Shown: piece after piece, positions 1 to 8,079 of the stretch
Position numbering within the stretch: the first letter of the stretch is position 1
Layout: each line of letters starts with the position of its first letter
Source: a bacterium
Lineage (GTDB): Bacteria > Bacteroidota > Bacteroidia > NS11-12g > UBA955
DNA length: 64,000 bases
Reading direction: 5' to 3'
Assembly (NCBI GenBank): GCA_029945665.1
Contig: JAQSCZ010000097.1
Location: 42,645 to 106,644, forward strand
The notes under the pieces: model-generated
Told to the model about the DNA's origin: nothing
The model's input: only the letters and a program-made list of their open reading frames with translations
Database searches by the model: none
Position numbers and translations under genes: made by a program

Positions 1-89
1 ATCCTGAAATGATTACTGGCGGACTATTAAGTGATGCCATTTTAACAATGAGTAGTTTAAATGTAATTGCAGGCGAATTAGACGCTTAA
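1..89 (+). CDS. nuoD: NADH-quinone oxidoreductase subunit D, C-terminal end (partial)
   Basis: An open frame runs in from the left edge and stops at TAA 87-89, giving 28 residues that end in NVIAGELDA. The pattern resembles the C-terminus of NuoD, which usually ends in a V-x-GE-x-DR-like tail. It lies 15 bp upstream of nuoE, the position expected for nuoD in the A-to-N gene order. The assignment rests mainly on this context, because too little of the protein is visible to show catalytic residues. The terminal Arg usual in the family is Ala here. Confidence 0.6.
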   Translation, partial: PEMITGGLLSDAILTMSSLNVIAGELDA

Positions 90-104
90 TAAAGAAAGTA
101 GATA

Positions 105-626
105 ATGACAACAAGTGAACAAATAGTATTTAGCAAAGAATCTTTGGATGTAGTTCAAAAAATGATGTTGCGCTATCCAGAGGGTAAGCATAAGTCAGCC
201 TTAATTCCAATCTTGCATATTGCACAAGCGGAATTCGGCGGTTGGTTAAGTGCTCCTGTTATGGATTATGTCGCTGTAATTTTAAAAATACAACCTATAG
301 AAGTATATGAAGTAGCATCTTTCTATAGTATGTTTAATTTAAAACCAGTAGGAAAATGCCTAATTGAAGTTTGCAGAACCAGCAGCTGTTGGTTGTGTGG
401 AGCAGAAGATATCATCGATCATATTGAGAAAAAACTAAGTATCAAAGTTGGCGAAACTAGTAGCGATGGCATGTTTACGCTAAAGGCTGTTGAATGTTTG
501 GGCAGTTGCGGAACAGCACCAATGATGCAGGTAGGTGCAGACTATCACGAAAACTTAACCATTGGCAAAGTGGATGAGTTATTAGAAAAATTTAAATCAG
601 AGGATAAACAAAGCCGATATTGCTAA
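105..626 (+). CDS. nuoE: NADH-quinone oxidoreductase subunit E (24 kDa, [2Fe-2S])
   Basis: A 173-residue subunit of the NADH-oxidising arm of complex I, which carries the N1a [2Fe-2S] cluster in a thioredoxin-like fold. The four ligands follow the family spacing exactly: Cys90 and Cys95 (CRTSSC), then Cys131 and Cys135 (CLGSC), with 35 residues between the pairs. The N-terminal helical part holds the usual VYEVASFYSMF stretch at about 67-77. It lies between nuoD and nuoF, and its stop is only 5 bp from the nuoF ATG, so the two are probably co-translated. The length is normal for the family and the ATG start at 105 fits. Confidence 0.96.
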   Translation: MTTSEQIVFSKESLDVVQKMMLRYPEGKHKSALIPILHIAQAEFGGWLSAPVMDYVAVILKIQPIEVYEVASFYSMFNLKPVGKCLIEVCRTSSCWLCGAEDIIDHIEKKLSIKVGETSSDGMFTLKAVECLGSCGTAPMMQVGADYHENLTIGKVDELLEKFKSEDKQSRYC

Positions 627-631
627 ATCAG

Positions 632-1963
632 ATGAGCAAAAAATTACTTTTAAAAAACGACCATATTCACAATATTCATGAGTTATCTGTTTACCGTCAA
701 AATGGTGGTTATTCAGTTCTTGAAAATACTTTAAAAATTTCTAATCCAGAGAATGTACTTGAAGAAGTAAAAAAATCTGGCCTAAGAGGTAGAGGCGGTG
801 CTGGTTTTCCTACAGGATTGAAATGGAGTTTCTTGGCACGTCCCGAGGGAGTACCAAGATATTTGGTATGCAATGCCGATGAGAGCGAACCTGGCACTTT
901 CAAAGACCGATATTTAATGGAGCGCATTCCACATTTATTGATTGAAGGAATGATTTTATCGAGTTTTGCATTGGGTGCTAAAACATCTTATATCTATATC
1001 AGAGGAGAATATTTTTATGTAGCGCGTATATTAGAGACAGCAATAGCAGAAGCCTATGCTGCAGGTTTATTGGGCAAAAATATCATGGGCTCCGGATTCG
1101 ATCACGATTGCTATGTGCAAGTGGGTGCAGGCGCTTATATCTGCGGAGAAGAAACAGCCTTGTTAGAAAGTTTGGAAGGCAAAAGAGGCAATCCTCGGAT
1201 TAAACCACCTTTTCCGGCTGTTGCAGGTTTGTATGGCTGTCCAACAGTTGTAAATAATGTTGAGACCATTGCTGCTGTCGTGCCTATTTTAGAATTAGGG
1301 GGCGATGAGTACGCAAAAATTGGTATTGGAAAAAGTACTGGTACTAAATTAATTTCTGCTTCTGGTCATATAAACAAACCAGGTGTGTATGAAATCGAAT
1401 TAGGTGTTCCCGTTGAGGAATTTATATATTCAGAAAAATATTGCGGTGGTATCCGCGGTGGTAGAAAATTAAAAGCAGTAGTTGCAGGCGGTTCTTCGGT
1501 TCCAATTTTGCCTGCCGAGTTAATTTTAAAAACTGCGAATGGCGAACCCCGTTTAATGAGCTATGAAAGTTTGGGCGATGGTGGCTTTGCAACTGGTACT
1601 ATGCTTGGTTCAGGTGGATTTATAGTAATGGATGAAGACACGAGTATTGTAAAAAACTTGTATACGTTTGCCAGATTTTATCACCACGAAAGTTGCGGAC
1701 AATGCAGTCCTTGTCGCGAAGGCACAGGTTGGATGGAAAAAATATTACACAAAATATTAGAAGGTCATGGCACCATTCAAGACATCGATTTATTGTGGGA
1801 TATTCAAAGTAAAATAGAAGGCAAAACCATTTGCCCACTAGGCGAAGCAGCAGCTTGGCCAGTAGCAGCTGCAATCAGACATTTCAGAAATGAATTCGAA
1901 AGTTATGTTCAGAACCCAGAGAACATAAAAGATATTAAACATTATTACAGACTTCAGAATTAA
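632..1963 (+). CDS. nuoF: NADH-quinone oxidoreductase subunit F (51 kDa; FMN, NADH, [4Fe-4S])
   Basis: The NADH-binding subunit of complex I, which passes hydride electrons from NADH through FMN to the N3 [4Fe-4S] cluster. The glycine-rich nucleotide/FMN loop GLRGRGGAGFPTG is at about residues 50-62. The cluster ligands are in ESCGQCSPCREG (about 352-363), with a fourth Cys in TICPLGEA (about 400). The protein is 443 residues, normal for NuoF. I chose ATG at 632 (MSKKLLL). An in-frame TTG at 620 would add four residues and overlap nuoE, and is less likely. It sits tightly between nuoE and nuoG in the nuo operon. Confidence 0.96.
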   Translation: MSKKLLLKNDHIHNIHELSVYRQNGGYSVLENTLKISNPENVLEEVKKSGLRGRGGAGFPTGLKWSFLARPEGVPRYLVCNADESEPGTFKDRYLMERIPHLLIEGMILSSFALGAKTSYIYIRGEYFYVARILETAIAEAYAAGLLGKNIMGSGFDHDCYVQVGAGAYICGEETALLESLEGKRGNPRIKPPFPAVAGLYGCPTVVNNVETIAAVVPILELGGDEYAKIGIGKSTGTKLISASGHINKPGVYEIELGVPVEEFIYSEKYCGGIRGGRKLKAVVAGGSSVPILPAELILKTANGEPRLMSYESLGDGGFATGTMLGSGGFIVMDEDTSIVKNLYTFARFYHHESCGQCSPCREGTGWMEKILHKILEGHGTIQDIDLLWDIQSKIEGKTICPLGEAAAWPVAAAIRHFRNEFESYVQNPENIKDIKHYYRLQN

Positions 1964-1979
1964 ATAACACACCGATAAA

Positions 1980-3023
1980 ATGCCATTAGTTACGATAGAT
2001 GATATTCAAATAGAAGTACCAGAAGGAACTACTATTTTAGAAGCTGCTAGAAAAATTGGCGGTGATATTGTGCCACCAGCAATGTGCTTTCACAGCAAGC
2101 TAAAAACAAGCGGAGGTTATTGCCGTACTTGTATTGTAAAAGTTGAACAAGGTTCTGCTAAGGATCCCCGTCCAATGCCTAAACCAGTTGCAAGTTGCAG
2201 AACCAATGTGATGGATGGTATGGTTGTAAGAAATATTACTTCGCCAGAAAATCTTGAAGCCAGAGCAGGTGTTGTTGAAATGTTATTGATTAATCACCCT
2301 TTGGATTGTCCTGTATGCGACCAAGCAGGTGAATGTCATTTACAAGATTTGGGTTATGAGCATGGTAAAGAAGCTACGAGGTTTGAATTTGCAAGACGTG
2401 AATTTGAACCTTCAGACATAGGTGAACATATCAAATTACACATGAACCGCTGTATTTTATGTTACAGATGTGTAAAGGTTGCAGATCAAATTACAGATGG
2501 CAGATGCCATGGTGTAATTAACAGAGGCGAAGTTGCTGAAATATCTACTTATATAGAAAAAGCAATTGACAATGATTTTTCAGGCAATGTGATTGATGTG
2601 TGTCCAGTAGGTGCTTTAACCGATAAAACATTTCGTTTTAAAAGTCGTGTTTGGTTTACTAAGCCAGTAGATGCACATAGAAATTGTACCAAATGTTGTG
2701 GCAATGTGCGCTTGTGGTACCAAGGCGAAGAGGTATTGAGAGTAACTGCAAGAAAAGACCAATGGGGTGAAGTTGAAGACAATGTTGATGGTTCTACCGC
2801 ATGGATTTGCAATGAGTGCCGTTTTGATAAAAAAAATACATCGGATTGGACCATTGAAGGACCTAGTAAAATTGACAGACATTCCGTTATTTCTGCCAAC
2901 CATTACGAAACAAATTTGAGAAATATAAAAGCAGATACCTTAAAAATGCTAGGTAGTGTGCCACATGGTGTTAAAGTGGAATTAGGAACAGGCGCTTTAG
3001 ATCCCAATAATCTTCATAAATAA
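1980..3023 (+). CDS. nuoG: NADH-quinone oxidoreductase subunit G, short form (iron-sulfur)
   Basis: The iron-sulfur wire subunit of the complex I peripheral arm. An N-terminal plant-type [2Fe-2S] ferredoxin domain has Cys in AMCFHSK and GGYCRTCIVK. Next comes the His-Cys3 region at NHPLDCPVCDQAGECH, then a ferredoxin-type set (RCILCYRCVK and VIDVCPVGALT). A C-terminal four-Cys cluster follows (NCTKCCG and WICNECRF), resembling the [4Fe-4S] domain of Mo/W-bis-MGD enzymes. At 347 residues it ends there and lacks the large molybdopterin-like domain of long NuoG (about 700-900 residues). That short form is familiar in Bacteroidota and is not a truncation by mutation. It lies 16 bp after nuoF and 23 bp before nuoH. 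Confidence 0.94.
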   Translation: MPLVTIDDIQIEVPEGTTILEAARKIGGDIVPPAMCFHSKLKTSGGYCRTCIVKVEQGSAKDPRPMPKPVASCRTNVMDGMVVRNITSPENLEARAGVVEMLLINHPLDCPVCDQAGECHLQDLGYEHGKEATRFEFARREFEPSDIGEHIKLHMNRCILCYRCVKVADQITDGRCHGVINRGEVAEISTYIEKAIDNDFSGNVIDVCPVGALTDKTFRFKSRVWFTKPVDAHRNCTKCCGNVRLWYQGEEVLRVTARKDQWGEVEDNVDGSTAWICNECRFDKKNTSDWTIEGPSKIDRHSVISANHYETNLRNIKADTLKMLGSVPHGVKVELGTGALDPNNLHK

Positions 3024-3046
3024 AATAACTCTCTTTCAAACAATCA

Positions 3047-4084
3047 ATGGAACCTCTACTTATAAAAGTAATTATCGTTGTCGTATTATTTGTTATTACA
3101 TTGCTTGTAGCATTGTATGCAACTTTTGCTGAACGAAAAGTTTCTGCTATCATGCAGGATAGAATTGGGCCCAACAGAGCCGGACCATTCGGTCTGTTGC
3201 AGCCATTGGCCGATGGTGTAAAAATGATCATGAAGGAGGAGTTGATTCCTGCTTTGGCGAATAAATGGTTATTTATCATTGGGCCATGTATTGCCTTACT
3301 AACTGCTTTGATGACTGGTGCTGTGGTGCCTTGGGGCGGTGCAATAAAAATTGGGGACCAAGTCATTAATTTGCAAGTAGCCGATTTAAATATTGGAATT
3401 CTTTATATATTTGGTGTTGTATCTATGGGTGTTTATGGCATTATGATTGGAGGCTGGGCCTCTAATAATAAATTCTCATTAATTGGTGCAATCAGGGCCT
3501 CTTCTCAAATGATTAGTTATGAGATAGCAATGGGCTTAGCCATTATTGCTTTGGTAATGACAACTGGTACCTTAAGTTTAAATGAAATAGTGATGCAACA
3601 GGATGCAGGGATAGCAAATATTGCCATTCAACCACTTGGATTTTTGATTTTTATTGTCTGCGCATTTGCTGAAACAAACAGAGCACCATTTGATTTACCT
3701 GAATGTGAAACAGAATTAATTGGAGGATACCACACCGAGTATTCATCCATGAAATTAGGATTCTACTTATTTGCAGAATACATCAATATGTTTATTTCAT
3801 CGGCCGTAATTGTATGTTTTTATTTTGGTGGTTACAATTTTCCATTCCAGCATGTGTTTGCAGAATTCTTTGGGTTATCAAGCAATGCATTAAGTATTGT
3901 ACAAACATTCATGATGTTCGGAAAAGTATTTTTCTTCATCTTTTTCTTTATGTGGGTAAGATGGACCATTCCAAGGTTTAGATACGATCAGTTAATGAAT
4001 TTAGGTTGGAAAGTATTATTACCTTTGGCTTTAGCGAATATATTTATAACTGGTTTGGTAATGTGGGGAATGGGGAAAATTTAG
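3047..4084 (+). CDS. nuoH: NADH-quinone oxidoreductase subunit H (quinone-site membrane subunit)
   Basis: A 345-residue polytopic membrane protein that links the peripheral arm of complex I to the membrane arm and forms part of the quinone channel. Visible family signatures are ERKVSAIMQDRIGPNRAGP (about 29-47), AFAETNRAPFDLPE (about 209-222) and the C-terminal FMWVRWTIPRFRYDQLM. About eight hydrophobic segments are apparent. It follows nuoG. Unlike a standard nuo operon, it is separated from nuoI by an inserted repeat-bounded element that begins right after its TAG stop. Confidence 0.96.
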   Translation: MEPLLIKVIIVVVLFVITLLVALYATFAERKVSAIMQDRIGPNRAGPFGLLQPLADGVKMIMKEELIPALANKWLFIIGPCIALLTALMTGAVVPWGGAIKIGDQVINLQVADLNIGILYIFGVVSMGVYGIMIGGWASNNKFSLIGAIRASSQMISYEIAMGLAIIALVMTTGTLSLNEIVMQQDAGIANIAIQPLGFLIFIVCAFAETNRAPFDLPECETELIGGYHTEYSSMKLGFYLFAEYINMFISSAVIVCFYFGGYNFPFQHVFAEFFGLSSNALSIVQTFMMFGKVFFFIFFFMWVRWTIPRFRYDQLMNLGWKVLLPLALANIFITGLVMWGMGKI

Positions 4085-4088
4085 GGAG

Positions 4089-4158
4089 AGTTGGCAGTTG
4101 GCAGTAGACAGTTGGCAGTTGGCAGATAGAAAATTGCAGTTGGCAATTTGCAGTTGGC
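4089..4158 (+). repeat. Left cluster of six AGTTGGC repeats
   Basis: AGTTGGC begins at 4089, 4096, 4110, 4117, 4138 and 4152, some copies directly tandem (7-bp period) and others spaced by AT-rich bases. The cluster starts five bases after the nuoH stop and ends before the small gene. An in-frame TTG inside it (4148) is an unlikely start. Confidence 0.85.
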
Positions 4159-4192
4159 AAAAGACAAAAAAAGAAACAAAAAAAGAATACAA

Positions 4193-4585
4193 GTGGCAGA
4201 CTTCAAAAATTTGACCGTTTATAAAAAAGCATTTGAACAAGCAATGAACATATACGAAATTTCCAAAGAGTTTCCAGATGAGGAAAAATGGTCTTTAACA
4301 AGTCAAATAAGAAGATCTTCTCGTTCTGTTTGTTCTAATTTGGGAGAGGGTTACAGAAAAAGATTATATGAAAACCACTTCATTAGTAAAATTAGTGATG
4401 CTGATATGGAAAATACTGAAACACAAGTATGGTTTGATTTTGCACTAGCCTGTAATTATATTGATACAAATAAATTTATAGAATTAAATTCGCATTCTGA
4501 GGAAATAGGCAGATTATTAAATCATATGATTTTAAACCCTTCAAAATACACAAGCAGCAACACAAGAATTACAAAAAAGAACTAA
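4193..4585 (+). CDS. Four helix bundle protein (23S rRNA intervening-sequence / S23-like family)
   Basis: A 130-residue protein that strongly recalls the IVP/S23 four-helix-bundle family (TIGR02436): an FKNLTVYKKAFE opening, SLTSQIRRSSRSVCSNLGEG in the middle, then ISDADMENTETQVWFDFA and EEIGRLLNHMI. Family members occur inside 23S rRNA intervening sequences in some bacteria and as free-standing genes in others. Their function is not established. I chose GTG at 4193 because the family homology begins there. A TTG at 4148 would translate part of the repeat, and the lysine-rich stretch after it does not look like the family. The gene interrupts the nuo operon, with inverted repeats on either side. 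Confidence 0.85.
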   Translation: MADFKNLTVYKKAFEQAMNIYEISKEFPDEEKWSLTSQIRRSSRSVCSNLGEGYRKRLYENHFISKISDADMENTETQVWFDFALACNYIDTNKFIELNSHSEEIGRLLNHMILNPSKYTSSNTRITKKN

Positions 4586-4617
4586 TAATATTCACATGAA
4601 TTATACTTTAAATATTA

Positions 4618-4644
4618 CCAACTGCAAACTGCCAATTGCCAACT
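4618..4644 (-). repeat. Right inverted repeat of the nuoH-nuoI element
   Basis: On the minus strand this reads AGTTGGCAATTGGCAG followed by TTTGCAGTTGG, which closely matches AGTTGGCAATTTGCAGTTGG at 4138-4157 apart from one extra 7-bp unit. It ends six bases before the nuoI ATG, so the element now supplies the nuoI upstream region. Confidence 0.8.
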
Positions 4645-4650
4645 AAAACT

Positions 4651-5253
4651 ATGTTAACGAACAGAAGTAAACAAGTCGTAAAAAGAGAAATGACTTTCAT
4701 GGAAAAAGCCTACATACCGGCAATTTTTTCAGGCATGATCATTACTTTCAAGCACATATTTATGAAAAAGGCCACGGTGCGCTATCCTGAACAAACCCGT
4801 CCTTTTGCTCCAGTATACCGCGGTCAGCATGTATTGAAAATAGATGACGCTGGTGCTGAAAGATGCACTGCTTGTGGCTTATGCGCAGTGGCTTGTCCTG
4901 CTGAAGCTATAACAATGGTAGCAGCTGAAAGAAAAAAAGGAGAAGAACATTTATACCGCGAAGAAAAGTATGCCTCAATCTATGAGATCAATATGTTGCG
5001 TTGTATTTTTTGTGGCTTGTGCGAAGATGCTTGTCCAAAGGAAGCCATATTCCTTACCGATAGAATTGTGCCCAGTAGTTTTGAACGCGATGAATTTATT
5101 TATGGTAAAGATAAATTAGTAGAAACTAAGGAACACCCTGTTGATGTAACCAAAAGACAAACACCAGCTGTTATTGAATTTAAAAAGGATAAGAAACATA
5201 AACACAACCTTACTTTTCTTGATAAAGTAACCAAGACATTTAACAGACATTAA
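4651..5253 (+). CDS. nuoI: NADH-quinone oxidoreductase subunit I (two [4Fe-4S])
   Basis: A 200-residue ferredoxin-like subunit that carries clusters N6a and N6b and passes electrons to N2 near the quinone site. Two classical motifs are present: CTACGLCAVACP (about residues 72-83) and CIFCGLCEDACP (about 116-127). An N-terminal hydrophobic/amphipathic stretch includes KAYIPAIFSGMIITFKH. I chose ATG at 4651; an upstream in-frame TTG (4636) lies inside the inverted repeat. The gene belongs to the nuo operon, but its immediate upstream sequence derives from the inserted element, so its translation signals may differ from the ancestral ones. Confidence 0.95.
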   Translation: MLTNRSKQVVKREMTFMEKAYIPAIFSGMIITFKHIFMKKATVRYPEQTRPFAPVYRGQHVLKIDDAGAERCTACGLCAVACPAEAITMVAAERKKGEEHLYREEKYASIYEINMLRCIFCGLCEDACPKEAIFLTDRIVPSSFERDEFIYGKDKLVETKEHPVDVTKRQTPAVIEFKKDKKHKHNLTFLDKVTKTFNRH

Positions 5254-5323
5254 TTCAACATAAACACGTGGATATTACTTATTTAAACAAACTTTCAAAA
5301 GTCCGTAATTCGCAACAAAATTC

Positions 5324-5824
5324 ATGAGCATTACACTAATTATTTTTTGGTTTCTATCGTTCTTAGCATTGTTAAGTGCAGCGATGGTGGTATTTGCTAA
5401 AAATCCTGTTCACAGTGTTTTATACCTAATCATTACTTTCTTCGCTATCGCCGGACATTACTTATTATTAAGCGCTCAGTTTTTAGCGGCTGTACACATC
5501 ATAGTGTATGCTGGGGCCATTATGGTTTTATTCCTTTATGTTCTAATGATGCTTAATCTGAATAAAGAAACAGAGCCGCATAAAAAGCCATTGATTAAAT
5601 TTATTTCAATCATTGCTGCAGGTTCACTCATGTTAACCTTAGTTGCTGCTTTTAAAGGAACAGAAATAGCAGTGGTGTCTAATGCAGACCCAAGCATCGG
5701 TTCGGTAGAAAGTTTAGGTAAGGTACTATTTAGCGAATTTTTACTGCCCTTCGAAGTATCTTCAATATTATTTTTGGCAGCCATGGTTGGTGCTGTTTAT
5801 TTATCAAAAAAAGATTTAAATTAA
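5324..5824 (+). CDS. nuoJ: NADH-quinone oxidoreductase subunit J
   Basis: A 166-residue hydrophobic membrane-arm subunit with five apparent transmembrane segments. The conserved stretch ARF-free core reads [13 protein letters not shown] (about 25-37), followed by [20 protein letters not shown] with the typical helix-3 glycine region and [10 protein letters not shown]. The length is normal. It begins 70 bp after nuoI, the second longest gap in the cluster after the inserted element, and ends 1 bp before nuoK, consistent with co-translation. Confidence 0.94.
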   Translation: MSITLIIFWFLSFLALLSAAMVVFAKNPVHSVLYLIITFFAIAGHYLLLSAQFLAAVHIIVYAGAIMVLFLYVLMMLNLNKETEPHKKPLIKFISIIAAGSLMLTLVAAFKGTEIAVVSNADPSIGSVESLGKVLFSEFLLPFEVSSILFLAAMVGAVYLSKKDLN

Positions 5825-5825
5825 A

Positions 5826-6143
5826 ATGGAAGCAATCAAAAGCATACCCCTTAATTATTATATCATTTTAAGTACCGCTCTATTTTGTATTGGCGCACTT
5901 GGTGTAATGACCCGACGAAACGCTATCATTATGTTCATGTGTATTGAACTTATGTTGAATGCAGTGAATCTTTTAATGGTTGCGTTCTCAAGATACATTG
6001 GAGATAGCAATGGACAAGTATTTGTATTTTTCATTATGGCCGTTGCCGCAGCCGAAGTAGCTGTTGGTTTGGCTATTTTAATAATGATTTATAGAAATGC
6101 TAACACCTCAGACACAGATGTTTTAAACAAATTAAAATGGTAA
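5826..6143 (+). CDS. nuoK: NADH-quinone oxidoreductase subunit K
   Basis: A 105-residue, three-helix membrane subunit of the proton-translocating arm. The family glutamates are visible in [15 protein letters not shown] (about residues 37-51) and [13 protein letters not shown] (about 72-84). These buried acidic residues are part of the proton path. The protein is the usual length. It sits between nuoJ (1-bp gap) and nuoL (28-bp gap). Confidence 0.96.
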   Translation: MEAIKSIPLNYYIILSTALFCIGALGVMTRRNAIIMFMCIELMLNAVNLLMVAFSRYIGDSNGQVFVFFIMAVAAAEVAVGLAILIMIYRNANTSDTDVLNKLKW

Positions 6144-6171
6144 CTAATTTTATAGAAAAGACAATAACAAA

Positions 6172-8073
6172 ATGGAACAACTCGTAAAATTAATTATCCT
6201 ATTCCCCTTATTAAGTTTTGCTATTATAGGCTTATTGAATAGACGCCTAACAAAAAAACATGCCGCTATTTTTGCTTGTACAGGCGTATTGCTAAGTTTT
6301 ATAGATTCACTGCTTATATTTTTCTCTCAAGCATCACATCACCACCCTGTTGAAGTAGCTTTATTTGATTGGATTTCTGCAGGCAGTTTTAAAGTATCTT
6401 TCTCATTTTTATCAGACCCACTTTCTTCCATATTTTTATTGGTTATTACAGGCGTAGGATTTCTGATTCATGTGTTCTCAGTGGGTTATATGAAAGATGA
6501 CGATGGCTTTAGAAGATTCTTTGCCTACCTGAACTTGTTTATATTCTTCATGTTAATATTGGTTTTAGGAAACAATTTACTCGTTACATTTATTGGTTGG
6601 GAAGGTGTTGGATTTTGTTCCTATATGTTGATTGGATTTTGGTACAAAGACCATAAGAACAACGATGCCGCAAAAAAGGCCTTTGTTATGAACCGTATTG
6701 GTGACCTTGGTTTCTTGATTGCCATGTGTCTTATTTTCGTTAATTTCCATACACTCGATTACACACAATTATTTGCTCCAGGTTATATCTCCAGTATCTA
6801 TGTTGAACAATCAACACTTATATTAATTACCTCGTGTTTATTTATTGGTGCTATTGGAAAGAGTGCACAAATACCACTTTATACATGGTTGCCTGATGCC
6901 ATGGCGGGACCGACTCCAGTATCTGCTTTGATACATGCAGCTACCATGGTAACGGCTGGTATATACATGATCGCAAGAACAAACATATTGTTTTCTTTGA
7001 CACCAGAAACCATGCAAATGGTCGCTATCATTGGCAGTGCTACCTCCTTATTAGGCGCATCTATTGGATTGTTTCAAAACGACATTAAAAAAGTATTGGC
7101 ATATTCCACAATCAGTCAATTGGGCCTCATGTTTTTAGCACTGGGTGTGGGCGCATACAGTGCCGCTGTTTTTCATGTTGTAACACATGCATTTTTTAAA
7201 GCTTTGTTATTCCTTGGTTCAGGAAGTGTAATACACGCCATGGGTGGCGAACAAGATATTAGACACATGGGTGGATTGAAAAAACATTTGCCTATTACCT
7301 ATAAAACATTTTTAATCGGCACATTGGCCATTTCTGGAATCCCTCCACTGGCAGGTTTTTTTAGTAAAGACTTAATTTTAGGCGAAGCTTTTGAATTCAA
7401 TCAAATCTATTTTGTGATTGGATTAATTGTATCCATCATGACTGCTTTTTATATGTTCCGTTTATTTTTCCTAACATTCCATGGAAAATTTAGAGGAACG
7501 CATGAGCAGGAACATCACTTGCATGAATCGCCCGCAACCATGACCGTGCCTTTGGTTATCTTATCGGTGTTTGCTTGTATCGCAGGATTTGTAGGATTCC
7601 CTCACGCTTTAGGCGAAAGTATTGGTATTCACAATTGGTTCGATCATTTTTTAAGTCCTGTGTTAGGTGCAACAACCAGTACAATGTCAGTGGGTACTGA
7701 ATTAACTTTAATGGGATTTACAACGGCTATAATCATTGTAATTATTTTGATTGCGCGCCATGTTTATGTTATTAAACAAACTTTGCCAGCCAATGAGCAG
7801 GCCCATTTATCACCAGGTAAAAAATTGGTTTATAATAAATATTTTGTAGATGAGTTTTATAATACTGTATTTACTAAACCATTGGATAAATTTTCACACT
7901 TCTTGCAGAATATTGTTGATCATAAAATGATCGATGGTATTGTCAATGGTGTTGGAAAACTTACTATATCTGCCGGTCAAACCATTCGACTTATCCAAAA
8001 TGGCAATATTGGCTTTTATGTTATCACAATTGTTGCCGCTATCATTTTAATGTTATCACTTTTTATTTTTTAA
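6172..8073 (+). CDS. nuoL: NADH-quinone oxidoreductase subunit L (antiporter-like proton channel)
   Basis: A 633-residue, roughly 16-helix, Mrp-antiporter-like subunit at the end of the membrane arm. Recognisable core sequences are GWEGVGFCSYMLIGFW (about 141-156), the AAKKAFVMNRIGDLGF stretch, and the segment with IPLYTWLPDAMAGPTPVSAL, HAATMVTAGIYM and FQNDIKKVLAYSTISQLG. The C-terminal part (YNKYFVDEFY onward) forms the long amphipathic lateral helix and terminal anchor. The length is full and it is followed 6 bp later by nuoM. Confidence 0.96.
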   Translation: MEQLVKLIILFPLLSFAIIGLLNRRLTKKHAAIFACTGVLLSFIDSLLIFFSQASHHHPVEVALFDWISAGSFKVSFSFLSDPLSSIFLLVITGVGFLIHVFSVGYMKDDDGFRRFFAYLNLFIFFMLILVLGNNLLVTFIGWEGVGFCSYMLIGFWYKDHKNNDAAKKAFVMNRIGDLGFLIAMCLIFVNFHTLDYTQLFAPGYISSIYVEQSTLILITSCLFIGAIGKSAQIPLYTWLPDAMAGPTPVSALIHAATMVTAGIYMIARTNILFSLTPETMQMVAIIGSATSLLGASIGLFQNDIKKVLAYSTISQLGLMFLALGVGAYSAAVFHVVTHAFFKALLFLGSGSVIHAMGGEQDIRHMGGLKKHLPITYKTFLIGTLAISGIPPLAGFFSKDLILGEAFEFNQIYFVIGLIVSIMTAFYMFRLFFLTFHGKFRGTHEQEHHLHESPATMTVPLVILSVFACIAGFVGFPHALGESIGIHNWFDHFLSPVLGATTSTMSVGTELTLMGFTTAIIIVIILIARHVYVIKQTLPANEQAHLSPGKKLVYNKYFVDEFYNTVFTKPLDKFSHFLQNIVDHKMIDGIVNGVGKLTISAGQTIRLIQNGNIGFYVITIVAAIILMLSLFIF

Positions 8074-8079
8074 GACCAC

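Larger units (their letters stand above)
4085..4645. mobile_element. Repeat-bounded element with a four-helix-bundle gene, inserted between nuoH and nuoI
   Basis: Between the nuoH stop and the nuoI start lies a block of about 560 bp. It consists of a cluster of AGTTGGC repeats (4089-4158), one small gene (4193-4585), and an inverted cluster of GCCAACT-type repeats (4618-4644). The outer sequences are imperfect inverted repeats of each other. No transposase is encoded. Free-standing four-helix-bundle (IVP/S23-like) genes flanked by such repeats are a recurrent theme in Bacteroidota, which suggests a non-autonomous mobile cassette. Mobility itself is inference. Confidence 0.65.

Noticed and set aside
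2549..2903. Two long minus-strand frames within nuoG
   Set aside because: They are fully antisense to a well-supported gene, have no family features and are products of codon bias on the other strand.
4031..4240. Minus-strand frame across the AGTTGGC cluster
   Set aside because: It consists of translated 7-bp repeats (repeating ANCQLSTANCQL-like residues) and is not a gene.
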